From assembly GCA_011605725.1 (NCBI GenBank), contig JAAOZP010000017.1, positions 372,001 through 436,000 on the forward strand: a stretch of DNA of 64,000 bases, written 5' to 3'. A model generated the notes under the pieces. It did no database searches, was not told the DNA's origin, and saw only the letters and a program-made list of their open reading frames with translations. The position numbers were made by a program, and so were the translations under genes. Source of the stretch: Nitrososphaerota archaeon (GTDB lineage: Archaea; Thermoproteota; EX4484-205; JAAOZP01). This document shows positions 50,556-60,245 of this stretch, piece after piece (within the stretch, counting starts at the first letter, position 1; each line of letters starts with the position of its first letter).

Positions 50556-52679
50556 TTGCACGAGCATCATGCGCACCACATCGCCGAGTTTAGAAACAGG
50601 CTTATCGCAAGCCTAATCCTTACAGCCCCAATCCTGCTTTTCTCAGAAACGTTTCAAACAATGATCCTAGGGGGGAGGATAATGGTTTTCCCCATGCAGA
50701 AACAAGCCCTGCTAATCCTATCCGCTTCCCTCTACGTTTACGGCGGCTGGCCTTTCCTGAGAGGACTGGTGGACGAGTTGAAAGCCAGGCTCCCAGGCAT
50801 GATGACGCTCATCGGCACAGCCATAACGGTTGCGTTCACATACTCTGCCGCGACAGTCTTCATTCCGCTCGGCATGGAGTTCTTCTGGGAGCTCGCCACC
50901 CTGATGGACGTGATGCTTCTAGGACACTGGATAGAGGCGAAAAGCGTTCTCGGAGCCTCAACAGCCCTCGAGGAGCTTGTTAGAATAATGCCTACGACAG
51001 CCCACGTTTTAAAAAACAGTGAAATAGTTGACATACCGGTCTCGGAGCTTAAGCCCGGCGACACCGTCTTAATACGGCCGGGTGAGAAAATCCCGTCTGA
51101 CGGAACTGTTTTAGAGGGAGAATCATTCGTGAACGAGGCTTTTCTAACAGGCGAGTCTAAACCGGTTGTGAAGAAAGCAGGGTCCAGGGTTATCGGTGGC
51201 TCGATAAACGGCGACGGCGTTCTGAAAATGGTTGTCGAGAAAACAGGGGAGGATACTTACCTGGCTCAAGTCGTAAAGCTCGTTAAGCAGGCTCAGGAAA
51301 TCAGGTCAAGGACCCAGGACTTGGCGAACAGGGCTGCAGCCCTGCTTTTCTACGTTGCGCTAACAGTCTCGCTGGCTGCTTACGCAGCATGGTTCGCCGC
51401 CGGAAACCCGAGTATGGCTTTCGAAAGCATGGTTGCAGTACTCGTCGTCGCATGCCCGCATGCCCTCGGCCTAGCCATACCGCTTGTCGTAGCCCTTTCA
51501 ACCTCGATAACCGCGAAAAACGGGATACTCGTGAGAGACAGGAGAGCGTTTGAAACAGCCAGGAGCGTTAACGCCGTTGTCTTCGACAAGACTGGGACAC
51601 TAACCCTCGGCAGCTTCGGCGTCAGCGACACTGTGCCCCTGATCCCGGAGGAGGAGCTTTTGAAACTGGCTGCAAGCGTCGAGCTGAACTCTGAACACGT
51701 GGTTGCGAAAGCCATTGTAGAGTACGCGAAGCAGAAGGGTGTTCAACCTGTTGAAGCAGAAGGTTTCAGAGCAATCCCTGGGAAAGGCGTTTACGGTAGG
51801 GTTGACGGGAAAGAGGTTTACGTCGGGGGCCTGAGCCTTCTAAGCGATGCTGAAAAGGTTTTAGAAAACCGGGAGATAAGCAGGCTGGTGAAGCAGGGTA
51901 AGACAATGGTTTTCACACTCGTCGACGGCAGGCTCGCAGGCGCGTTCGCCCTCTCGGACAAGGTGAGGAGAGAATCCTACGAGGCGGTTGAGAAGCTTAA
52001 AAGAATGCGGATAAGGGTTTACATGCTCACAGGAGACTCTATGGAAGCCGCGAAATGGGTTGCGGAGGAACTTGGTGTAGACGAGTATTTCGCCCAAGTC
52101 ATGCCGCATGAGAAAGCGGATAAAATCAGGCTTCTCAAAAACAGGGGGCTAAGGGTCGCGATGGTTGGGGACGGTGTGAACGACGCGCCCGCCCTCGCCA
52201 CAGCAGACGTCGGCATAGCCATAGGGGCTGGCACGGATGTAGCAGTAGAGAGCGCGGACATAATCCTTGTTAGAAACGACCCGAGGGATGTTCCAAAGAT
52301 TATTGAGCTTTCGCGGAAAACGTTCTCCAAGATGGTTCAAAACCTATGGTGGGCAGCCGGCTACAACATTGTCACCATACCTCTTGCAGCAGGCGTCCTA
52401 CATGGCTTAGGCATAGTGATGCCCCCATGGCTGGGCGCGCTAGTCATGTCGCTGAGCACAGTCATAGTTGCTTTAAATACTCAGACCCTGAGGAAATACG
52501 AGCCGGAGGAGACGAGGAGGATGAGGAGAACCGTCACCGACCCGGTTTGCGGGATGAAGATAGATCCTGAAACAGCCTACAGCAGGCTGGAATACCAGGG
52601 GAAAACCATCTACTTCTGCTCTAGACACTGCGAGGAGGAATTCAGGAGGAACCCGGAAAAATACAGGGTTAGAGCCTGA
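50556..52679 (+). CDS. CopB-type P1B heavy-metal ATPase with C-terminal YHS domain
   Basis: N-terminal LHEHHAHHIAEFRNR, VACPHALGLAIP, DKTGTLT, GDGVNDAPAL; C-terminal TDPVCGMKIDPETAYSRLEYQGKTIYFCSRHCEEEFRRNPEKY. Confidence 0.95.
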   Translation: MHEHHAHHIAEFRNRLIASLILTAPILLFSETFQTMILGGRIMVFPMQKQALLILSASLYVYGGWPFLRGLVDELKARLPGMMTLIGTAITVAFTYSAATVFIPLGMEFFWELATLMDVMLLGHWIEAKSVLGASTALEELVRIMPTTAHVLKNSEIVDIPVSELKPGDTVLIRPGEKIPSDGTVLEGESFVNEAFLTGESKPVVKKAGSRVIGGSINGDGVLKMVVEKTGEDTYLAQVVKLVKQAQEIRSRTQDLANRAAALLFYVALTVSLAAYAAWFAAGNPSMAFESMVAVLVVACPHALGLAIPLVVALSTSITAKNGILVRDRRAFETARSVNAVVFDKTGTLTLGSFGVSDTVPLIPEEELLKLAASVELNSEHVVAKAIVEYAKQKGVQPVEAEGFRAIPGKGVYGRVDGKEVYVGGLSLLSDAEKVLENREISRLVKQGKTMVFTLVDGRLAGAFALSDKVRRESYEAVEKLKRMRIRVYMLTGDSMEAAKWVAEELGVDEYFAQVMPHEKADKIRLLKNRGLRVAMVGDGVNDAPALATADVGIAIGAGTDVAVESADIILVRNDPRDVPKIIELSRKTFSKMVQNLWWAAGYNIVTIPLAAGVLHGLGIVMPPWLGALVMSLSTVIVALNTQTLRKYEPEETRRMRRTVTDPVCGMKIDPETAYSRLEYQGKTIYFCSRHCEEEFRRNPEKYRVRA

Positions 52680-52852
52680 GGCATTGCATGCATCAACCCT
52701 CTTAAGGCCACATGCTTCCATACGGCACTTGTTTGAACACTCTTTTAAGACACGCCGTCTAACGGTTGAAAAAGAAACCAGCCACAGGCATCGCGCGCCG
52801 GGAAAAGCTAATACTTACCAGACTGGCTCAAACACTACAAGTAGGGGTGACA

Positions 52853-53305
52853 ATGCTGTTGGAAACACTGATGGATGAAAAGATAAAACTGGTTCTTAAA
52901 TGCAAAACGATTGCAATAGTTGGATTATCAAGAGACCCGAGTAAGGACAGCTATAAGGTGGCTGAATACCTGAAGAAAAACGGGTACCGTATTATTCCGG
53001 TCAACCCTTTCGCAGGCGAGATTCTTGGCGAGAAGTGTTTCAAAAGCCTTCTCGAGGCCCCGGAGGAAGTTCAGAAGACTATTGAAGTCGTCGACATCTT
53101 CAGGCCTTCTGAAGAAGTTCATCCAATCGTTGAGCAGGCGGTTCGCCTAAAGCAGAAACACGGTAATCCCCTATTCATATGGATGCAGCTAGGCATAGTT
53201 AACACGCAGGCTGCTGAACTCGCTGAGAAAAACGGTTTAACGGTTATAATGGATAGGTGCATGATGATTGAGCATAAAAGATTAACCCGGATGCAGAGGT
53301 CGTAG
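52853..53305 (+). CDS. CoA-binding domain protein (YccU-like)
   Basis: IAIVGLSRDPSKDSYKVAEYLKKNGYRIIPVNPFAGEILGEKCFKSL; DRCMMIEHKRL. Confidence 0.92.
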   Translation: MLLETLMDEKIKLVLKCKTIAIVGLSRDPSKDSYKVAEYLKKNGYRIIPVNPFAGEILGEKCFKSLLEAPEEVQKTIEVVDIFRPSEEVHPIVEQAVRLKQKHGNPLFIWMQLGIVNTQAAELAEKNGLTVIMDRCMMIEHKRLTRMQRS

Positions 53306-53373
53306 CATACACCTGCATCACTTTTTCTTCTAACTCGAACACTCTGGCTGAAATCCTAGCGTGAACCCGTTTT

Positions 53374-54789
53374 TCACCTAGGCAAGGGGTTTCTAGGTCT
53401 TAGAACGTAAAGCTTCAAAACCCTGCCTTCATACAACAGTAAACCCGTTGGAACACCCGGGTACTGGGAATTCTTATCAACTATCAGGTAAACCGTTTTC
53501 CCCTCTCGAACCAGTTCCTGTGGAGAACCCACATTGTTCGAGTTAAGAATGTATTCAACCCAGTATCTCCAAGGATGTCTCGGCGAGACGACCGTGCTAT
53601 TGGCTGGTATGAATACCCGCATGGAGAGAAGATCCTCGTATTCCAGAGGGCTGATTACAGGCCCGATCCTCATGAACGCCGGGATGCTTTGAAAGTAAAT
53701 GATGAAGGTCACCAGCACAATGGCCACCAGCACTTGGACAAAGGTCTTTTCAACATACCCCACGAGGCTGCCCGCGATTATGAACCATGGGATGAAGACC
53801 ATTAGGAGAAACCTCTGACCCCATTGGGGTGGCATTACGGGGAAAGAGAGGAAGAGAAGCATTATGGAGCTCGCCGTCAGAAAACTGAAGTTGATCCAAG
53901 ACCCATTCCTATGGTTAACGTATGCCAGAGAAAGCCCCACAGCGGCGAATACGTAGGATAATGCTCTCACCCCTCCCGGGTCACGCGCGTCGACGATAGG
54001 ATGGAACTCAAGCATCTGTATGAACTGTTGAATAAAGACTCCACCCTTAGCTATGTCTATCGCGTATCCTTTAAATGAAAAGTAGAGGAGGGCTCCTACG
54101 CTGAAGACGATTACTAGAAACAGGAGGGAGAATTTAAGGAACCTGGTTTTCGGCTTCCCTGAGAAAAAGGATGAGAGCATTTGAAGAATGAAGAATAACA
54201 ATGCTACTCCAGCGTCAAGTATATGCGTTAAACCCGTTAGGAGGAAGAAGAACATGGTTACTATCTCGGTGAAAACATTTTCGTCGCCTGAGAGAAGCCT
54301 GTAGAGGAAATAGATGAAGAAAAGGAGGAACGGAATTCCAACCGCGTTCTTCAGAAACTCTCCGCTCATCGAAATCAGCCCGGGAGAGAAAGCTACGGAA
54401 AATGCGCCGACAGCAGCAGCTACACAGCTCTTCGTCATCCTCTTAACCAGCAGATACGAGGGTACAGCAGTCAAGGAGCAGAAGAATACTACGCACAGTT
54501 TAACCGCAAGCGTATCGTTCCCCACCAGCAGCGTTAACGCTGAAAAAAGATAGAAGGAGAAAGGCGGGTCAGGATACTTCATCACGCCCGTGCTAAGAAT
54601 GCTTTCAACCTGAATAAGATAGTACGCCCCATCTATACCATACATTAAAGGGTGCCGAAACAAAGCAGCGTAATAGGATGAAGAAGCCATGATAAAAATG
54701 GTTAAAACAATGATAAAATCATACCCTGGTTCCTTAAATACGTGCAGCATACTCTGGACAACACTTGGAAGCAATCTAGCATTGTTCAC
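53374..54789 (-). CDS. Multi-pass membrane protein, GT39/oligosaccharyltransferase-like
   Basis: Many TM segments, N-terminal loop FRHPLMYGIDGAYYLIQVESILSTG. Confidence 0.65.
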   Translation of the reverse strand: MNNARLLPSVVQSMLHVFKEPGYDFIIVLTIFIMASSSYYAALFRHPLMYGIDGAYYLIQVESILSTGVMKYPDPPFSFYLFSALTLLVGNDTLAVKLCVVFFCSLTAVPSYLLVKRMTKSCVAAAVGAFSVAFSPGLISMSGEFLKNAVGIPFLLFFIYFLYRLLSGDENVFTEIVTMFFFLLTGLTHILDAGVALLFFILQMLSSFFSGKPKTRFLKFSLLFLVIVFSVGALLYFSFKGYAIDIAKGGVFIQQFIQMLEFHPIVDARDPGGVRALSYVFAAVGLSLAYVNHRNGSWINFSFLTASSIMLLFLSFPVMPPQWGQRFLLMVFIPWFIIAGSLVGYVEKTFVQVLVAIVLVTFIIYFQSIPAFMRIGPVISPLEYEDLLSMRVFIPANSTVVSPRHPWRYWVEYILNSNNVGSPQELVREGKTVYLIVDKNSQYPGVPTGLLLYEGRVLKLYVLRPRNPLPR

Positions 54790-55683
54790 GCTGAATAAAG
54801 CTTAGCGTAAGCACGCGCTATTTATGCTTTTCAGGCGGGAGAACTCGAATATTGAAACACGCGCTGAAAACTGAGTCTAACTACAATTCTGGCCAAGGCC
54901 CAGCAGTTCCACCGTGCAAAAATAATTGGCTTCGCGCTACCGAGTATTTTCCTCCATCACCTTCCCCATCCTTCGCCGCTCAATCTTCAAATGTCCCTCA
55001 GCACATGCTCGTCTTAAAACATGATAAGAGCGCGCGCTTCAAACCCTGTATTCACCAATGCCACTGTCTCGAGAGACTTGCCGTTTTCAAAACTATCCTT
55101 ATCTTAACCCTTACACCCGCTTTTCATTTCACTCAGATACCCGGCTAAATCCCTAGGCCTTATGCGGCCAATCCTGGACCTGCGTCTAACCACTATGCGT
55201 CCAACTCGAACCCTGCGAGCCTCCACTCGAAACCCTTGGTTGCTCAAGTCAACAGTATTCATCCGACTGACTAAACATCCTACTCGCCGCATATAAACCT
55301 TAGCTTGTTCCAACCAATTATACGCGTGACTCATCATGAAAACTACCTGACTCTCCACGTATTTCCTCGAGTGTCTGAAGCACGCGCCTTATCCCTTATC
55401 CTCCGTATCTTACCGATAAGTGCTTTTTCGCAAACTGTTAGCGCACGCGCTTAATTCAGAAACCAAAAAACACCCGATAAAGAAAACGTGCGCGCGCGCT
55501 AGACGATAGCGCGCTAGGCAGTTGAATAAAGCGGGGGTAAAGCTTGTCTCGCCCTCTTTCCTTGGGGAAGAAATAGATGGCTTCTAAAAGCTTGAAGCAC
55601 ATCGCGCTGGTTTCCCAATCCTCTTCACCATTCCTAAGAAAACGAAGCTAGATGCTAGGCAACCATGCCGACCGCCGCAACCA

Positions 55684-56442
55684 CTATAGCATGCGCGCCT
55701 CCACGTCCCGGATAACCGTTTTAAAACGTGGAACGAAGGTTGCTACTGGTTTCAACTCCTCCACCCATGTGTTCTCCAGCTCCCTGATCTTCCTTCTAAA
55801 CTCCTCCGAGCTGAAAACAGTCTTATAGTAGCTTAGCTTAGTGTTGACCAGCTTTAAATCCATTTTCACCCCCTTCCTGAGCAGGAACCATAAGTCATAA
55901 AGGTCGCTGGCCCTGCCACGGTAGAAAATTGCTCTAACCTTCTCTGCAAGAATCTCCTCCAGCCTCATCACCTGCACCAGGTAGGGTCTCACATCAGGAT
56001 ATATCGGCACAATCTCCCTTACTTCCGGCTCCAAAACCAGGTCTCTTCTCAGGCTGACCTCCACCCTCAACAGGGTTATGCTCCTGTCAGACCCGTTGAA
56101 CAGAGGACCCTTAATCCTTAAAACCAGTGTTTTACTAATGTCTTTAAACTTCTCCACCCTAGAAAACTCCGCAGCCAAACCAAAAACCTCCATGTCCCTC
56201 ACAATCCTTTTCACAATCTCCTCCTCACCATTGTTTCTAGAAGTAAAATCCAGGTCTAGGCTGAACCTGTTCAAGCCGTAAACCTTCTGCAGAGCCGTGC
56301 CACCTTTAAACACAAGCTCCCCCTTGGATTCAGCTGAGAGAAACAAGAGGAAAACATGCTGAATATAATCCTTCTCCGTCTGCCAAAGATTAAACCCGGA
56401 AGCAGCGGTTAACTCCTGAAGCTGACTCCTGTCAAGCATCAC
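55684..56442 (-). CDS. abiEii: AbiEii/AbiGii-type nucleotidyltransferase toxin
   Basis: LVFKGGTALQKVYGLNRFSLDLDFTS; overlaps AbiEi stop. Confidence 0.92.
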   Translation of the reverse strand: MMLDRSQLQELTAASGFNLWQTEKDYIQHVFLLFLSAESKGELVFKGGTALQKVYGLNRFSLDLDFTSRNNGEEEIVKRIVRDMEVFGLAAEFSRVEKFKDISKTLVLRIKGPLFNGSDRSITLLRVEVSLRRDLVLEPEVREIVPIYPDVRPYLVQVMRLEEILAEKVRAIFYRGRASDLYDLWFLLRKGVKMDLKLVNTKLSYYKTVFSSEEFRRKIRELENTWVEELKPVATFVPRFKTVIRDVEARML

Positions 56443-57155
56443 TCAAGCACCTCGTTAACAATAATCCTCCATTTCCCATTCCTCTCGCCAGCAGGAGGCT
56501 TAAGCGGATTCAACAGCCCGTAATTATTATCAATCAGATTTTTAAAAGAATCATAAAGATTTACGCCGGTAAGCTCGAGCAAGTACCCTAGTCTTTTCAC
56601 CACCGTTCTCGAGCCGAGCCTCACAGCATACCTCATAAGCTTCCCATGATCCAGCTTCGCCTCCCTCAACACGGAAAAGGTTTCAGACACAGGACAGTAC
56701 TTCGGAAGCAACAGACTGTCTAGAATCGCTTTCTCAACCTCCGCAATAAAAACCGTCTTACCCTCCACATACTCCCTCAAGTATCCGAAGAACCTTTCCC
56801 CAGAAAACTTGACAAACCTAATCCGGAAGCCCCCGTACAGAACCTCCTTCTTCTGCTTCAAGCACACGACGAAAACCGTTGAAGGAATCCGCGTAGTCAG
56901 CGAATAGTAAGAGTATGCGGAAATAAAGGAAACGTAGGACGGATAAACAAGGAGAGAAGCCACGCTGAAAACACTCTGGTTCGGCAGAGAATACTTATTC
57001 CTCTCAACCCTAACCAGAAGACCCTTCTCCACCAGCCTGTTCAGCAAAACCTTAACATAAGCTTCATCCCTATTCAACACCCTCACCAAGTCGCCTAAAG
57101 AGAAAACGCTAATCCTAGAATCCTGCAGCACCCGGACGAGATCGCTACTCTTCAC
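56439..57155 (-). CDS. abiEi: AbiEi-like winged-helix antitoxin/regulator
   Basis: N-terminal HTH, YVSFISAYSYYSLTTRIPSTVFVV AbiEi-like core. Confidence 0.87.
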   Translation of the reverse strand: MKSSDLVRVLQDSRISVFSLGDLVRVLNRDEAYVKVLLNRLVEKGLLVRVERNKYSLPNQSVFSVASLLVYPSYVSFISAYSYYSLTTRIPSTVFVVCLKQKKEVLYGGFRIRFVKFSGERFFGYLREYVEGKTVFIAEVEKAILDSLLLPKYCPVSETFSVLREAKLDHGKLMRYAVRLGSRTVVKRLGYLLELTGVNLYDSFKNLIDNNYGLLNPLKPPAGERNGKWRIIVNEVLE

Positions 57156-57184
57156 GAACTTTCATCGTTTTCCGTAAATTTAAA

Positions 57185-57202
57185 GTTATCATTTTTGATA
57201 AC
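57185..57202. promoter_or_regulatory. Palindrome GTTATCA-TTTT-TGATAAC upstream of abiE operon (candidate AbiEi operator)
   Basis: Perfect 7-bp inverted repeat 30 nt upstream of abiEi start; near-copy at 60720-60737. Confidence 0.6.
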
Positions 57203-57460
57203 TACAAAACTACATTTTATCGAAGCCAAAGACACACTCAAAGCCACGAGAAAACAGTATTTAAATTACGCAACTTCCAAACAGCGCGCAAGCAAGCGAA
57301 CCCGTTATTCAGAAAACGTTAAAACCATTCTAAGCCGGAAAAACCATAGTAAAACCAGTATTGTGTACGCTGTAAAAGCACTCGGGTTTTTCAGATTTTT
57401 CAGAATTAATCAGAGATAATCTTTTAAGTCTGATTATGCAATGACAAACCGGTGAAATAA

Positions 57461-57715
57461 GTGAGTCTAACTGTAAAGACAAAAGTCGGAAAGAGGTATG
57501 CGATCTACCTGCCTAAGACCGTGGTCAAGACCCTTGGCATGAAGGAGGGGGACAAAATACTGCTGAGGGTCTCTGGAGACCACATCATACTAGAAATACT
57601 CCGCGACCCCGTAGAGCTGGCACTCCACGGGAACAAGTTTGCTTCAGTAAAGCCTGAGGAAATAGAGGCGATAAGCGTTGAAGAACAGGCAAACCAAGCC
57701 AAGAATACTCCTTGA
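57461..57715 (+). CDS. AbrB-family VapB antitoxin
   Basis: VKTKVGKRYAIYLPKTVVKTLGMKEGDKILLRVSGDHIILE. Confidence 0.9.
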   Translation: MSLTVKTKVGKRYAIYLPKTVVKTLGMKEGDKILLRVSGDHIILEILRDPVELALHGNKFASVKPEEIEAISVEEQANQAKNTP

Positions 57716-58127
57716 CACATCCTTCATACTACCATCCCTAGGGATCGACACGGGAAAGGAAGTGTCGAAGGGCCTAAGAACGCTTGCGGAAGCCGAAGCG
57801 GAAATACATTACTCGCGCTTCAGCATACTTGAATCACTCTGGGTGGCTGCTAAAGTAACTGGAGGAATAATCGATGAAGCCTTTAACACAGGACTGAGAA
57901 GCATCCTTGAAGGCGACAGGTACATGAAGATGGAGGAGGATTCCAAGGTGTTCAGCGAAGCCCTAAGACTCTACACACAGGGCCACAGAGACATGATCGA
58001 CAACATACTCTACGCAGCCTCAGTCAACTTCGACCTCAAGCTACTCACAGTAGACAAGGAGCTAAAGGAATTCATACGCAAGAACGGTTTGAAAGACACG
58101 CTTATAACGCCAGACCAACTAACATAG
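57678..58127 (+). CDS. PIN-domain VapC-like toxin
   Basis: RILLDTSFILPSLG...HRDMIDNILYAASVNFDLKLLTVDKEL; overlaps VapB. Confidence 0.88.
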   Translation: MKNRQTKPRILLDTSFILPSLGIDTGKEVSKGLRTLAEAEAEIHYSRFSILESLWVAAKVTGGIIDEAFNTGLRSILEGDRYMKMEEDSKVFSEALRLYTQGHRDMIDNILYAASVNFDLKLLTVDKELKEFIRKNGLKDTLITPDQLT

Positions 58128-58196
58128 CACGCGGCGCCAGACAGCTTTGCATTACGGCATTATGTAGCAGGCGCACCACCGGCAAAGGAAAACCAC

Positions 58197-58284
58197 ACAT
58201 ACCTATGGTTAACCATAGTTCCTCCAGGCGTGTAGCAAGCAACTACAACCACCCTTTGAGGCTAAAAGAAAAAACTATCGGTGG
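58197..58284 (+). pseudogene. Fragment resembling 3' end of the UroD-like gene at 46743-46832
   Basis: acatacctatggttaaccatag..ttcctccaggcgtgtagc.aagcaactac...ttgaggctaaaag aligns with the gene. Confidence 0.6.
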
Positions 58285-58298
58285 AAACGAAAACTTAC

Positions 58299-58525
58299 CT
58301 CATCCTTCACAAGAATGCTTGCGAAAACACTTGAATCCAGAACTTGCAAAAACTATCTCTCCCTAAACTCCCTGATCGTACGCTAAGCAGGCTCCTTCGA
58401 AGCCTCAACCCCGGAAAGAACCCTGTCTATCGCGTCCAGAGCCTTCAACGCCTCCTTCTCCCTTATCTTCATCTCGATGAAACTCTTATCTCACTCCTCC
58501 AATCCACATCCTTCAACTTCCTCAT
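58299..58525 (-). pseudogene. VapBC remnant (antitoxin plus first ~18 codons of PIN protein)
   Basis: Frameshifted MRKLKDVDWRSEIR..SFIEMKIREKEALKALDAIDRVLSGVEASKEPA..TIREFRER then LQVLDSSVFASILVKDE. Confidence 0.65.
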
Positions 58526-58869
58526 CTTCTTTTAACGTCCCTCCTTATTCTGATGCTCAAGGTTTCAGAAACCATGTCTACAATTTCCGCATACAATAAG
58601 CACATGTAAATCCTCCCAAAAACTAAATCCAAAAAGCCGAAAAACAAGTCAAAACCCAATGCTTTCCACGCATCAAAAAAGGCTGAGCACACACCAGACC
58701 GCCTTGAGCCCAAACCCCAGCGCGCGTTGAAGGAGAAAAATGGTTTGAAAAAGGCGGAAACAATATTATAAAGAAGGCAAGAATCGGATGGAAGCAGAAA
58801 AACCCACCGATCAAACCGGTTAGAAGACAAATAAAACCGTACAAGCTATGCTGAGTAAGTTTAAATAAT

Positions 58870-60099
58870 ATGTTTATTATCATTATGATCATGAACATAG
58901 TAATAAGAAGAACGCAAGAACTCGAACGCATAAAAAAGCTAGGACCTTGGATTCTCATATTTGGAAGAAGAAAAACTGGGAAGACTTACTTTGTTAAGAA
59001 CTTTTTAGAGTGGCACGAGTACTTCTTTGCAAGGAGGGACAACAAACTTCTGGATAAAGATGGAAATGAACTTTCCTTGGAAGCTTTCTTAGAGGTTTTT
59101 AAAAGGGAGATTGGAAATAAGACGATCGTAATAGATGAATTTCATAGACTACCGGAGAGCTTCTTTGATTTCCTGCATTCACTTGGCGTCAAGGGAAAGC
59201 TTATAGCAATTTCTTCCACCCTCTCTTATTCTAGAAAAATGTTGAACAGAAGTTCTCCACTTTTAGGATTGTTTTCAGAATTCAAATTCAATCTGGTTGA
59301 CGAAAAAGACATCATTAATTCGTTAAAGGGGTTGCTGAATGGGAAGGAGCTGATTGAGGCAGCAGTATATCTTAGAGAACCCTGGCTCGCACCAAAGTTT
59401 GAAGAAAATAAAAATGCTAGAGATTTTCTTGCAACATTTTTATTAGAACAGAAAGGAAGCATAAAAGCATTAATAGGGGAAATATTCAGCGAAGAAGAAA
59501 GAAGGCTATCATTAGTGTACGAAGGAATTTTAAAAGCGATATCAGATGGGAAAAATACATCTACTGAAATCTCGAGCTACTTATTTTCAAGAAAGCTTAT
59601 TCCAAAGGACAACCCTGGACTCATACAAAGATACCTTGAAGTTTTAAGAGACATTGGATTGATAGATAAGGTTGAAGTTTTTGGCTCAAGAAAGTTTAAG
59701 TATTTTCATATTTCTCCACTTCTTGATCTCCACTATTACCTGGAAGAAAAGTACGCATACAGTGAGGTTGAGGTTCCGGAAAAATTTATAAGAAAGGTTA
59801 TTGATGAAAAAATACCCTTCCACGTGGAGAGCTTTTTTGCCTCCCTTTTATCAAAGAAGCTTGGGCTAAAGATGGTGAAAGTGGAAAAACCAGAAGTAGA
59901 CATTGCATTAACAGAGTTTAATAGAATAAAAGTGGTTGGAGAAGTAAAGTGGAAGAAGATAAATCAAAAAGAACTAGAGGCAATAGAAGAAAAGCTATAC
60001 CATTTTAAAAACGCTGAAAAATACATTATTCTGCAAGAAAAAGGTAAACTTGAAAGCAAGAAAGCAAAACTGATTGATTGCAACGATTTAAAAACATAG
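58870..60099 (+). CDS. Archaeal ATPase with C-terminal DUF234/PD-(D/E)XK-like region
   Basis: IFGRRKTGKTYFVKNF, TIVIDEFHRLP, C-terminal VDIALTEFNRIKVVGEVKWKK; AT-rich; start possibly 58891. Confidence 0.88.
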   Translation: MFIIIMIMNIVIRRTQELERIKKLGPWILIFGRRKTGKTYFVKNFLEWHEYFFARRDNKLLDKDGNELSLEAFLEVFKREIGNKTIVIDEFHRLPESFFDFLHSLGVKGKLIAISSTLSYSRKMLNRSSPLLGLFSEFKFNLVDEKDIINSLKGLLNGKELIEAAVYLREPWLAPKFEENKNARDFLATFLLEQKGSIKALIGEIFSEEERRLSLVYEGILKAISDGKNTSTEISSYLFSRKLIPKDNPGLIQRYLEVLRDIGLIDKVEVFGSRKFKYFHISPLLDLHYYLEEKYAYSEVEVPEKFIRKVIDEKIPFHVESFFASLLSKKLGLKMVKVEKPEVDIALTEFNRIKVVGEVKWKKINQKELEAIEEKLYHFKNAEKYIILQEKGKLESKKAKLIDCNDLKT

Positions 60100-60245
60100 A
60101 GACGCACACTAGAACTTTCCTCCTTATCGAGATTCCACTCGGGATCTTCGCGCACCAGCGGATATTTTTTCCTTCGTTACCTCCCACCCATTGTCTCTAA
60201 CAACACTTTAAATCTCGAGCGCCATATCTCTGAGAACCATTATCT

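Noticed and set aside
54852-55358. ORFs 54852-55148(+) and 55104-55358(-) in the gap before abiE
   Set aside because: Short, mutually overlapping, basic or low-complexity products, no recognised motifs
58522-58958. Overlapping minus-strand ORFs 58522-58830 and 58623-58958 with hydrophobic Phe-rich sequence
   Set aside because: Antisense to ATPase start and TA remnant; AT-rich composition explains the Phe/Ile-rich translations
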